A stretch of 64,000 nucleotides of DNA, taken from contig NC_019792.1 of assembly GCF_000230715.2 (NCBI RefSeq), positions 1,426,001 to 1,490,000 of the forward strand. Direction: 5' to 3'. Below, in pieces: positions 44,677 through 52,062 of the stretch. The translations under genes and the position numbers were made by a program. The notes under the pieces are model-generated. The model made no database searches and was not told where the DNA came from. It saw only the letters and a program-made list of their open reading frames with translations. The DNA is from Natronobacterium gregoryi SP2 (GTDB taxonomy: Archaea; Halobacteriota; Halobacteria; Halobacteriales; Natrialbaceae). Position 1 is the stretch's first letter; each line of letters opens with the position of its first letter.

Positions 44677-45561
44677 TTAGACAGTCATCTCGTGTTCGAG
44701 TTCCCGGAGCTGTTCGATCCGCCGTTCGGTCGGCGGATGCGTACTAAAGAGGCGACCGACGACACCGGACTTGATCGGGATGATGAAGAAGGCGTTCATT
44801 TCGGCTTCTTCGCGCATGTCGTCTTTGGGGACGTCGTCCATCCGGCCGGAGATTTTCATCAGTGCGGACGCGAGCGCCGACGGGTTGCCGGTAATGGCTG
44901 CTGCGCCGCGGTCGGCAGCGTACTCGCGGTACCGCGAGAGCGCCCGTATCAACAGGTAGCTGACGATCCAGACGATCAGCGAGACGAGGATGGCGACGAC
45001 GACGCCACCACCGCCGCGACCGCCACCACGACCGCGACCGCCGCCGAAGAACGCTCCCCACCGAACCATCATGAACGCAATCGTCGAGAGAAACGAGGCG
45101 ATGGTCATCACCATCATGTCGCGGTTCTTGACGTGGGCGAGTTCGTGAGCGAGGACGCCGTCGAGTTCCTCGCGGTCGAGCGTGTTCAACAGCCCCGTCG
45201 TCACCGCGACTGCTGCGTTCTTCTGGTTGCGGCCGGTCGCGAAGGCGTTGGGTACCTGCGAGTCGATCACGGCGACTTTCGGTTTGGGGAGGTCGGCCTG
45301 CTGGGAGAGCCGTTCGATAGAGCTGTGTAGCTGTGGATACTCGTCTGCTGAGACCGTCGTCGCACCCATACTCCGGAGGGTGAGCGTGTCGCTGTAGTAG
45401 TACTGAACGAGGGACAGACCACCGAACAGGAGTGCAAAGAGCAAAGGCCCGCCACCGACGTACGCGGTGATGACTCCTGCGAAGACGATGTACAGTGCAA
45501 ACAGCAGGAACATCGTCAGGAACATCCGAAACCGAAGACCCCAGTCCGCCTGCCAGTTCAT
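44677..45561 (-). CDS. htpX: M48-family membrane metalloprotease HtpX-like
   Basis: 294-residue zinc protease of the inner membrane involved in quality control of membrane proteins. The zinc motif HELAH is at residues 139-143 (GVLAHELAHVKNRDM), with the third ligand glutamate in YREYAADRGAA. Membrane helices lie near residues 12-55 and 145-205, separated by an unusual glycine/arginine-rich loop (GGGRGRGGGRGGGG, about 173-186). ATG 45561 gives a family-like start, MNWQADWGLRFRMF. The 327 bp upstream to nmd3 (45562-45888) contain AT-rich tracts suitable for two divergent promoters but no gene. Confidence 0.92.
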   Translation of the reverse strand: MNWQADWGLRFRMFLTMFLLFALYIVFAGVITAYVGGGPLLFALLFGGLSLVQYYYSDTLTLRSMGATTVSADEYPQLHSSIERLSQQADLPKPKVAVIDSQVPNAFATGRNQKNAAVAVTTGLLNTLDREELDGVLAHELAHVKNRDMMVMTIASFLSTIAFMMVRWGAFFGGGRGRGGGRGGGGVVVAILVSLIVWIVSYLLIRALSRYREYAADRGAAAITGNPSALASALMKISGRMDDVPKDDMREEAEMNAFFIIPIKSGVVGRLFSTHPPTERRIEQLRELEHEMTV

Positions 45562-45888
45562 ACTCGAACGTAGTGCTCGGCACGAATAAGTTTGATAGGT
45601 AATTTTGTACGTCCGATCGAAGTATCGAACCCCTCCGTTTCCCATGGAGACAGCCTGCCGTGACGATGTCTGACGCGTCACTCGACACCACTGTTTGATG
45701 GAAGGAAGACGGTAGTTGCACGAATTTTATGCCCGAATTATCGGTAACGGAAGTGGTGTGTTCCGCCTCCCAACGATTCCCCACCCCCTCGTTTCGGGTG
45801 GAATCACGACCCGCAACATCGAACCCAAGCGACTCGAGACCACGACCGGAGCGCGTCGCTTAACATCGTCAGTCTGCAAGGACGGGTA

Positions 45889-47067
45889 ATGAGTAAGTCA
45901 CGTGCGTTCTGTCCCCGGTGTGGGGACCCGGTTCCCGATCGATCCGATCGAGAGGGGGAGGCCCCCGATCCCCTTCGACCGGGCACGGAGGTCGACCTCT
46001 GTGATTCGTGTTACTTCGACGACTTCGACTTCGTCGACGCCCCCGACCGGATCGACGTCATGGTCTGTTCGCAGTGTGGTGCGGTCCACCGTGGAAACCG
46101 GTGGGTCGACGTCGGTGCGAAAGATTACACCGACATCGCTATCGAGGAGGTCAGCGAGGCGCTTGCCGTCCACGTCGACGTCGAAGACGTCGCCTGGCAG
46201 GTCGAACCTGAGCAGGTCGACCAGAACACGATCCGGATGCACGCCTATTTTACCGGCGTCGTTCGGGGGACACCAGTCGACGAGGAGGTGACGGTGCCGG
46301 TCAAGATCGCCCGCCAGACCTGCGAACGCTGTGGCCGGATCGCCGGCGACTACTACGCAAGCATCGTCCAAATCCGTGCCGAGGACCGAACGCCAACGAG
46401 CGAAGAGACCGACCGTGCGGCGGAGATTGCCCACGAAATCGTCGCCGAGATGGAGGCGACCGGGGACCGCAACGCCTTCGTCACCGAGATGGGAAAGGTA
46501 GACGACGGCCTGGATATGAAGGTCTCGACCAACAAGATCGGCAAGAAGATCGCGAACAAGATGGTCGAGGAGTTCGGCGGCACGGTCAACGACGCGGAGA
46601 CGCTCGTCACGGAAGACGAGGACGGCAACGAGGTCTACCGGGTCACCTTCGCCGTCCGCCTGCCGCCGTACACCCCCGGCGACATTATCGACCTGAAAGA
46701 CGACGACGAAGGACCAGTACTCGTCCGCAGCGCCCACGGCAACCTCAAGGGCACACGCGTGACGACCGGCGAACGCTACGAGGCCAGCCACGAGGAAGGT
46801 GCCTCGCCCGACGCACGCAAACTCGGCGAAGCGGCGGACGCCGAACGGACGACGGTCGTCACTGTCGAAGACGAGAACGCCGTCCAGGTCCTCGATCCGG
46901 AGACCTACCAGGCCAAGACCGTCGCACGACCGGACTACTTCGATACCGACACCGAGACGGTGCCGGTCCTGAAGAGTCGTGCCGGCCTCCACGTCCTCCC
47001 CGATCCCGACCCGGACGCCGACGAGAACGACGAGAGGTACTACGACCCCTACGAGGACGATGGGTGA
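45889..47067 (+). CDS. NMD3 family protein (ribosomal large-subunit factor)
   Basis: 392-residue archaeal homologue of the eukaryotic 60S export adaptor NMD3; in archaea its role is thought to be in large-subunit maturation. The N-terminal zinc region has paired cysteines CPRCG, CDSC, CSQCG and CERCG, and the core includes KVSTNKIGKKIANKMVEEFG. It starts MSKSRAFCPRCGDP at ATG 45889 and ends DPYEDDG. The downstream methyltransferase gene starts inside it (47060), an 8-bp overlap indicating translational coupling. Confidence 0.92.
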   Translation: MSKSRAFCPRCGDPVPDRSDREGEAPDPLRPGTEVDLCDSCYFDDFDFVDAPDRIDVMVCSQCGAVHRGNRWVDVGAKDYTDIAIEEVSEALAVHVDVEDVAWQVEPEQVDQNTIRMHAYFTGVVRGTPVDEEVTVPVKIARQTCERCGRIAGDYYASIVQIRAEDRTPTSEETDRAAEIAHEIVAEMEATGDRNAFVTEMGKVDDGLDMKVSTNKIGKKIANKMVEEFGGTVNDAETLVTEDEDGNEVYRVTFAVRLPPYTPGDIIDLKDDDEGPVLVRSAHGNLKGTRVTTGERYEASHEEGASPDARKLGEAADAERTTVVTVEDENAVQVLDPETYQAKTVARPDYFDTDTETVPVLKSRAGLHVLPDPDPDADENDERYYDPYEDDG

Positions 47068-48178
47068 GGAATCCGACGCCGGGAGAGCACGGAGCGTCGA
47101 CGACACCATTGCCCGCGCGGACGCGCCGCTGGCCGCGATCGTCGAGAAACCGCAAGCCGAAACTGCGATCGAGTCGCTACGCACCGAAGGCGTCTACGAC
47201 GACTGCCGACAGATCCTCGAGGACGGTCCCGACGAGGTCGCACTCCCAGTCACCGAGACACCGACCGAGACGCAAGTCCTCGAGGTCGTCCGGCAGCTCG
47301 AGCCCAAGTTCCGGACGACGGATCTGGCAGATCTACTTGCCGAACGCGGCTGGAGCGATGCCGACCTCGAGTCGGCTCCGAAGTCGTGGGCCGTGATCGG
47401 CTCAGTCGTCCTCGTCTCCATCCCCGACAACTGTCCGGACGAGAGAGCGGTTGCGGAGGCGTTGCTCGAGTTACACGGCGAGACCGACAGCGTGCTGGCA
47501 AACGAGGGGATCGCAAACGACGGCGAGGCCGGCACCTACAGGGAGCCGAAGACGCGACTGTTGGCTGGTGAGTCGGAGACGGAGACGATCCACACCGAAC
47601 ATGGCACCCGCTACGGACTCGATCCGGCGACCGTGATGTTCTCGCCTGGCAACCAGGCAGAACGGGCACGCATGGGCGAGGTCTGTGCCGAAGACGAACG
47701 CGTCTTCGACATGTTCGCTGGCATCGGCTACTTCACCCTCCCGATGGCTCGCAGCGGCGCACGGGTGACCGCAACCGAGATCAACCCGACCGCGTTCCGG
47801 TACCTGCTCGAGAACGCCGTTCTCAACGACGTCTCGGACCGCGTCGACGCCTACATGACCGACTGCCGGAAGCTCGCTGACGACCTCGAAGCCGATCGCG
47901 TGGTGATGGGCTACTACGGCACTAGCGAGGACGACTCGAGCCAGCGCCGCGACGAGGCACACGACTTCCTTCCCGAAGCCCTCGAGGCGCTCGTTCCTGG
48001 TGGGATCGTCCACTATCACGAGGCGACGCCGGAGGCACTGCTCTGGGAACGGCCGACAGAGAGACTCGAGGAGGCGGTCGACGGGGCTGGCAGAACGCTC
48101 GAGTATCTCGATCGGCGACGTATAAAGAGTCACAGTGCAGGCGTCGAACACGTCGTTCTCGACGTCCGTATCGACTGA
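47060..48178 (+). CDS. Trm5/Taw2-type tRNA-modifying enzyme
   Basis: 372-residue class I SAM-dependent enzyme of the Trm5/TYW2 family that modifies tRNA at guanosine 37. It has an N-terminal domain (LEPKFRTTDLADLLAERGWS), a connector with FSPGNQAERARMGEV, SAM-binding motif I FDMFAGIGYFTLPMARSG, and TEINPTAFRYLLENAVLND. Instead of the NLP motif of a methyltransferase such as Trm5, the catalytic-loop position reads VVMGYYGTSEDDS, which suggests the Taw2 (wyosine aminocarboxypropyl) branch. It overlaps nmd3 by 8 bp. Its TGA stop codon (48176-48178) is the target triplet of a family-A repeat. Confidence 0.85.
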   Translation: MGEESDAGRARSVDDTIARADAPLAAIVEKPQAETAIESLRTEGVYDDCRQILEDGPDEVALPVTETPTETQVLEVVRQLEPKFRTTDLADLLAERGWSDADLESAPKSWAVIGSVVLVSIPDNCPDERAVAEALLELHGETDSVLANEGIANDGEAGTYREPKTRLLAGESETETIHTEHGTRYGLDPATVMFSPGNQAERARMGEVCAEDERVFDMFAGIGYFTLPMARSGARVTATEINPTAFRYLLENAVLNDVSDRVDAYMTDCRKLADDLEADRVVMGYYGTSEDDSSQRRDEAHDFLPEALEALVPGGIVHYHEATPEALLWERPTERLEEAVDGAGRTLEYLDRRRIKSHSAGVEHVVLDVRID

Positions 48179-48258
48179 TTCGGTTTGCTGTCGGTCAGTG
48201 CCGGTGCGACCGCGAGCCAGCCTGCGGTCGCGCCGGGACATCGATACAGTATTCCGTA
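48179..48258 (+). repeat. Family-A repeat, 80 bp, on a stop codon
   Basis: Begins TTCGGTTTGCTGT directly after the TGA stop codon at 48176-48178 and ends ACAGTATTCCGTA, followed by TGA 48259-48261. The duplicated triplet is therefore the stop codon itself. Confidence 0.88.
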
Positions 48259-48262
48259 TGAG

Positions 48263-48342
48263 TGACACCCCTGCCCTGCACTGACGGGTCGAACCTGGTT
48301 GCGTCGGTCGGTTCGGCTCGGCAGTCGACGGTTGGAACGGTA
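48263..48342 (+). repeat. Family-B repeat, 80 bp, next to the family-A copy
   Basis: 80 bp with decayed flanking sites TGAG and CTGG in place of CTAG. Core GACGGGTCGAACCTGG, ... GCAGTCGACGGTTGGAACGGTA. From 48343 to 48507 no gene is recognised. Confidence 0.72.
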
Positions 48343-48507
48343 CTGGGTCAGCCGTCGCTGGGCGATTCACACGGTCTGTTGTCGTCGAGTACAGCGATGG
48401 TCGACCGTCGACTGGCGATCGGCGGTAAACGGAGACAGCGAACCGCGACAGTCCACCCCGAAACCATCATCGGCAACGCCAGGTCGATTCACGTACCGAA
48501 CGGACGA

Positions 48508-49395
48508 TCAGACGAGCCCACTGATAAAGGCGAGTCCCATCCCAACCAGAACGATCGCCGTGATCGTCGGCAGGTACGGCGTGATCCGCTCGACTCGCTC
48601 CCGGTGGCGTTCGTACCCTGCGATCAAAAGCAGTGTCGGAACGACGATTGCGACGATCACTGCCAGCGAGTAGAGCAACATCAACTCGAGACAGGCCTCC
48701 GTCCCGACGCAGATTGCCAGGATCTGGATCGGCTCCTCGTGGGCAAAGCCAAGCAGTAATGCCGTCAATCCGAGCGCCGCCAGTCCGCGCTCGGCGTGTT
48801 CTTCGTCCAGATGCTCGTGGCCGCCACCGCCAGGAAGAACGCTCCGGGTTCGCTCGAGGATGCCGCCGTCTGTGTGTGCGTGGTGGTCGCCGTCTGTGTG
48901 TGCGTGGTGGTCGCCGTCTGTGTGTGCGTGGTGGTCGTCGTCTGTGTGTGCGTGGTGGTCGTCGTCTGTGTGTGCGTGGTGGTCGTCGTCTGTGTGTGCG
49001 TGGTGATCGTCGTCTGTGTGTGCGTGGTGGTCGTCGTCTGTGTGTGCGTGGTGGTCGTCGTCTTCCCGTTTGTCGTGTCCGTTCTCGTGAAGGTGGGTGT
49101 GACTGCCGTTTCGGTACTCGTGGATACCGAGCAGGATCAACAGCGTCCCGGCGAGATACCGCATCCACGGCCCTTCCGCGAACTCGGCGAACGTGCTAAA
49201 CCAGTAGTATGCGAGCACGAGAACGACGCTGCTTATCAGGTGGCCAACCCCGAGGATCAGCGCCGCGAGTAGGCCGTACAGCAGGTGGCGACTCCGGTTT
49301 AGTGCGTACATCGCCGCAATCGGCCAGCCGTGATCGGGCAACACGCCGTGGACGAATCCGATAACGATCACACCAGCGACGATGCCGAGTTCCAT
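48508..49395 (-). CDS. Nickel/cobalt permease-like membrane protein with histidine-rich tandem repeat loop
   Basis: 295-residue membrane protein related to NiCoT/UreH/RcnA-type nickel or cobalt transporters. The family's H-x4-D-H motif is at residues 16-22 (GFVHGVLPDHGWPI). Helices flank a large hydrophilic loop (about residues 96-185) that contains eight copies of an 8-residue unit (D[DG]DHHAHT), giving dozens of metal-ligating histidines and aspartates, after an HTHLHENGHD stretch. A later helix has AHEEPIQILAICVGTE, typical of the family. A regulatory or export role is possible; direction of transport is not determined by sequence. Starts ATG 49395. Confidence 0.86.
   Translation of the reverse strand: MELGIVAGVIVIGFVHGVLPDHGWPIAAMYALNRSRHLLYGLLAALILGVGHLISSVVLVLAYYWFSTFAEFAEGPWMRYLAGTLLILLGIHEYRNGSHTHLHENGHDKREDDDHHAHTDDDHHAHTDDDHHAHTDDDHHAHTDDDHHAHTDDDHHAHTDGDHHAHTDGDHHAHTDGGILERTRSVLPGGGGHEHLDEEHAERGLAALGLTALLLGFAHEEPIQILAICVGTEACLELMLLYSLAVIVAIVVPTLLLIAGYERHRERVERITPYLPTITAIVLVGMGLAFISGLV
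48868..49062 (-). repeat. In-frame 24-bp minisatellite (8 copies)
   Basis: Eight near-identical 24-bp units inside the permease gene, encoding D[DG]DHHAHT; the two units nearest the C-terminus have DGD, the other six DDD. The near-identity of the copies implies recent expansion or frequent homogenisation, so length variation between strains is likely. Confidence 0.9.
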
Positions 49396-49499
49396 ACGTG
49401 CTCGAGGGTGCTGTCAGAGTAAACCAGTTGTTATGATCGGTTTCAGGGAGTCGTAATACCGATATTAGAGACTAACAACGAGAATGAGTGCGCTGCTAG

Positions 49500-49657
49500 T
49501 ACCGTTTCGGACGGATTGCTGGACCCGACCCCAGTGAAACCGCTTCGGACGCGGCTACACCGGCCTGACGGGCAGGAACCCATCTCGATCGTCGGCTGTG
49601 AAGTCGGGCTGGCCCACACGACCAGGTTCGACCCATCAGCGCGGGCGTAGCCCGCCA
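49500..49657 (-). repeat. Family-B repeat interrupted by a family-A element
   Basis: Lies between CTAG 49496-49499 and CTAG 49658-49661. Ten bases at the left end (TACCGTTTCG), then an inserted family-A element plus a TCG duplicate (49510-49587), then 70 bases. Without the insert the length is exactly 80 bp. Confidence 0.82.
49510..49584 (-). repeat. Family-A related repeat nested in family B
   Basis: Begins GACGGATTGCTGG and ends CAGGAACCCATC with TCG on each side (49507-49509 and 49585-49587). 75 bp, strongly diverged. Its TCG target is one base off the usual TCA. Confidence 0.65.
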
Positions 49658-49661
49658 CTAG

Positions 49662-49741
49662 TACCGTCCCAACCGTCGACTGACGGGTCGAATCGAGCCA
49701 CACCGCCAGATTCGACCCATCAGTTCAGGCTTGGTCTGCCA
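49662..49741 (-). repeat. Family-B repeat, 80 bp, at the end of a gene
   Basis: Exactly 80 bp between CTAG 49658-49661 and CTAG 49742-49745. The right CTAG contains the TAG stop codon (complement at 49742-49744) of the minus-strand gene at 49742-50323. Confidence 0.86.
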
Positions 49742-50323
49742 CTAGTTCCCGTCACTGTACTCGTACTCCGCCTCCGGATCGTCGACGCCCTCCGTCCGCG
49801 AGCCGACCCAGGCTCCCAGCGCGATGCCGTAGACGAGGTGGCCGGCGTGAAACAACGCGAGCTCGTCGCTCTCGAGTCGGATATCGAGCAGTTCCCGGAG
49901 CAAGAGCTGTGAGCCGAGCGCCGACAGCGCCAGTCCGTACACTGACCCCCAGACGAGGCCACGCTGTTCGGGTTCGATCGATCGTTCGGCGTCCTGTAAC
50001 GCAAAAAGTCCTCCGAAGATTGCGCCAGCCTGCGTTCCATACGCGAGATGTAAGCCGAGGCCGGCGACCGGATGATCGCCTGGGTCACCACCCGAAACGT
50101 ACTGCGCCCAGAAGTTCGCTGACGGTGGCAGCGACCGCAAGACCGGAAGCCGAAACGCCGTCATAATCAGCGTCGCGACGAATCCGGCCTGGAGACCGCG
50201 GACCGCGGCGTAGGCCGCGTGCTCGAGTCGAGATCGTTCGTCAGTCTCCTCGGTTCGATCGTCGGGGTCACCGGCAGGCCGAAGCCGTCGCAGCCGGTCG
50301 GGAACGGAAAGCGATGTGGACAT
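49742..50323 (-). CDS. Haloarchaeal membrane protein of unknown function
   Basis: 193-residue protein with a cytoplasmic N-terminus (residues 1-45, rich in Asp/Arg) and about four membrane segments: GLQAGFVATLIMTAFRLPVL, LAYGTQAGAIFGGLFAL, GLVWGSVYGLALSALGSQLL and ALFHAGHLVYGIALGAWVGS. The paired G-x-x-x-G and histidines in HLAYG and HAGHLVYG resemble the small DUF1440/YagU-like membrane proteins, but I do not assign it. It uses a TAG stop within the CTAG flanking a family-B repeat. Confidence 0.72.
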   Translation of the reverse strand: MSTSLSVPDRLRRLRPAGDPDDRTEETDERSRLEHAAYAAVRGLQAGFVATLIMTAFRLPVLRSLPPSANFWAQYVSGGDPGDHPVAGLGLHLAYGTQAGAIFGGLFALQDAERSIEPEQRGLVWGSVYGLALSALGSQLLLRELLDIRLESDELALFHAGHLVYGIALGAWVGSRTEGVDDPEAEYEYSDGN

Positions 50324-50568
50324 GGAATCCTCGAGACCAGTGATACCACGCCGTCGAACTTAACGAGCGGGCACGCTGGTGACTGCAAGCCAGTTCGGTG
50401 AGTTCTCACGGCGACTCTCCACTCGAGAAACTGCACGGTCCCACGAATTCGTCGGTCGTATACGCGTCCGGCCCGCAAATTGACAGCCACGTGGGCGACA
50501 ACAGCGCGCGTACGGGAATATTGCGTGAGACAGTACTCCCGTAGTCGCGTTCGTCCTATCGGTGAGTG

Positions 50569-50931
50569 ATGGACGCCAATCTGCCGGACGACTGGACCGA
50601 GAGCACGCGCCGGAGCTACACGCCGGCAGATAGCACCCGGAAGCGGGAGTATCGAACGTACCGCCACGATTCCGGGGACGTACGGCTAAAGGTCGCTCCC
50701 GCATCGCTCGGTGACGGCGGCGATCGGCCGGGGTACACGCTGACCGCGACGAGCTACCCGGGCCTCGAGTTCGCGCAGACGACGCGGGTCAGAACCGTCC
50801 TGACGTTCGACCGCTGCGAGCAGGTCGCTCGCCGGTTTATGACTCTCTTTACCGGCCGGTACGATGGACCAGGATCGTTCGACGCTGCACTCGAGTACGC
50901 CTGCAAACGGACGCGGGAGCCACCCCGCTAA
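50569..50931 (+). CDS. Conserved haloarchaeal hypothetical protein
   Basis: 120-residue soluble protein: DANLPDDWTESTRRSYTPAD, RKREYRTYRHDSGDVRLKVA, then GYTLTATSYPGLEF and VRTVLTFDRCEQVARRFMTL with a C-terminal helix. ATG 50569 directly follows GTG 50566; either may start. It is probably a small alpha/beta protein of unknown function. It converges with tatC. Confidence 0.68.
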   Translation: MDANLPDDWTESTRRSYTPADSTRKREYRTYRHDSGDVRLKVAPASLGDGGDRPGYTLTATSYPGLEFAQTTRVRTVLTFDRCEQVARRFMTLFTGRYDGPGSFDAALEYACKRTREPPR

Positions 50932-50941
50932 CGCCGGTTGA

Positions 50942-51919
50942 CTACTCTCTTCCGACCCACTTCAGGATCGCAAGCGTTCCCTCGAACAGCAGGATCATCG
51001 TGATGGCCACGAGAACGGGTGCCATCATCGTCGGGTCCACGGTAAACATGAAGGCGAGTCCAGCGAAAGCGGCCCAGAAGTACAGTCGCTTCTGGGCGAG
51101 CCAGCGTCTGGTCGTCACACCCATCATGATCGCCAACATCATGAACAGCGGAATCTGGAAGACGATCGCGAGAAATCCAGTCAGCGTGATGATCAGGTCG
51201 AACGTATCACCCAGGGCGTAGGCGATGTCTGCACTGCCCTCAGCGTAGAACGTGAAGTACTCGAAGAGGATCGGCAAGACGAGCACGTAGGAAAACAGCA
51301 TTCCGACGGCCGCAAGCACGACGCTCGTCGGGACGGCCGCCAGGTAGTACTTGCGCTCGTTGGGGTACAGCCCCGGTCGCATGAACAGGTAACACTCGTA
51401 GACGAACGCGGGCAGGGCGATCAGAATCCCGAGCAGCGCCGAGAGCTTGATCCGCGTCAGCCACAACTCGAGCGGATTATAGACGTGTGGCGGCGGCACC
51501 TGCTCGATCGCGTAGGGGAAGATGTTGAACCAGATGTGTTCGATAGCTTGCGAGGCCCAGAGGAGACCGATCGCGGTACCGGCAGCGCCGAACAGGAACA
51601 CGACCGCGAGACGGAGAACCATCTCCTCGATGTGGTCGGCCAGTGGCATCTCCTCGTCGTCAGGCGGCGTCGAGATACCGCCGATGTCGTCGTCGGGATC
51701 GGGATAGGACGAGTCACCCGGATCGGTTCCGGGTTCGGGTCGGTCACCGACGGCACCTTCGCCGTCGGTCTCGACGGGGTGATCGCCGGCTGCGTCCGAA
51801 GCGGTTTCGTCCTCCGACTCGAGGTCGGCGGCGGCGATACCGTCGGACTCGTCCGTGGACTTGAGTGGCGACTCGTCGGACTCTCGACTTGCGCCGTCAT
51901 CTCCCGGCTCGTCCGCCAT
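50942..51919 (-). CDS. tatC: Twin-arginine translocase subunit TatC (single-domain, TatCo type)
   Basis: 325-residue integral membrane component that recognises twin-arginine signal peptides. The N-terminal 92 residues are a long acidic, probably disordered cytoplasmic extension. The TatC domain begins LADHIEEMVLRLAVVFLFG, a variant of the L-x-EL-R signature, and contains six helices with PLELWLTRIKLSALLGILIA and FDLIITLTGFLAIVFQIPLF. It is divergent from tatCt, so both are driven from the 143-bp interval 51920-52062. Tat is the main secretion route in haloarchaea and is needed for the lipoproteins in this window. Confidence 0.93.
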   Translation of the reverse strand: MADEPGDDGASRESDESPLKSTDESDGIAAADLESEDETASDAAGDHPVETDGEGAVGDRPEPGTDPGDSSYPDPDDDIGGISTPPDDEEMPLADHIEEMVLRLAVVFLFGAAGTAIGLLWASQAIEHIWFNIFPYAIEQVPPPHVYNPLELWLTRIKLSALLGILIALPAFVYECYLFMRPGLYPNERKYYLAAVPTSVVLAAVGMLFSYVLVLPILFEYFTFYAEGSADIAYALGDTFDLIITLTGFLAIVFQIPLFMMLAIMMGVTTRRWLAQKRLYFWAAFAGLAFMFTVDPTMMAPVLVAITMILLFEGTLAILKWVGRE

Positions 51920-52062
51920 CTATCGAGATATAGATAGGGCGCCAGTTATAGGCCTTTTTCTTACGTCCATCGAGCGAAAGCGTCGTCCCAGCGAACGCGG
52001 CCGCAAAACGGCAACCCACTCGAAAGGTTGATAACTGGATATGGGCTATCCAAACCCAGCAA
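51920..52062. promoter_or_regulatory. Divergent promoter region between the two tatC genes
   Basis: 143 bp between the start codons, including an AT-rich stretch CGATATAGATAGGGC near 51925 close to tatC and AAAGGTTGATAACTGGATAT near 52025 close to tatCt. Sharing one interval could allow joint regulation. Confidence 0.5.

Noticed and set aside
48869-49060. Tandem 24-bp repeat considered as a CRISPR array
   Set aside because: Units are contiguous without spacers and lie in frame within a membrane protein gene.
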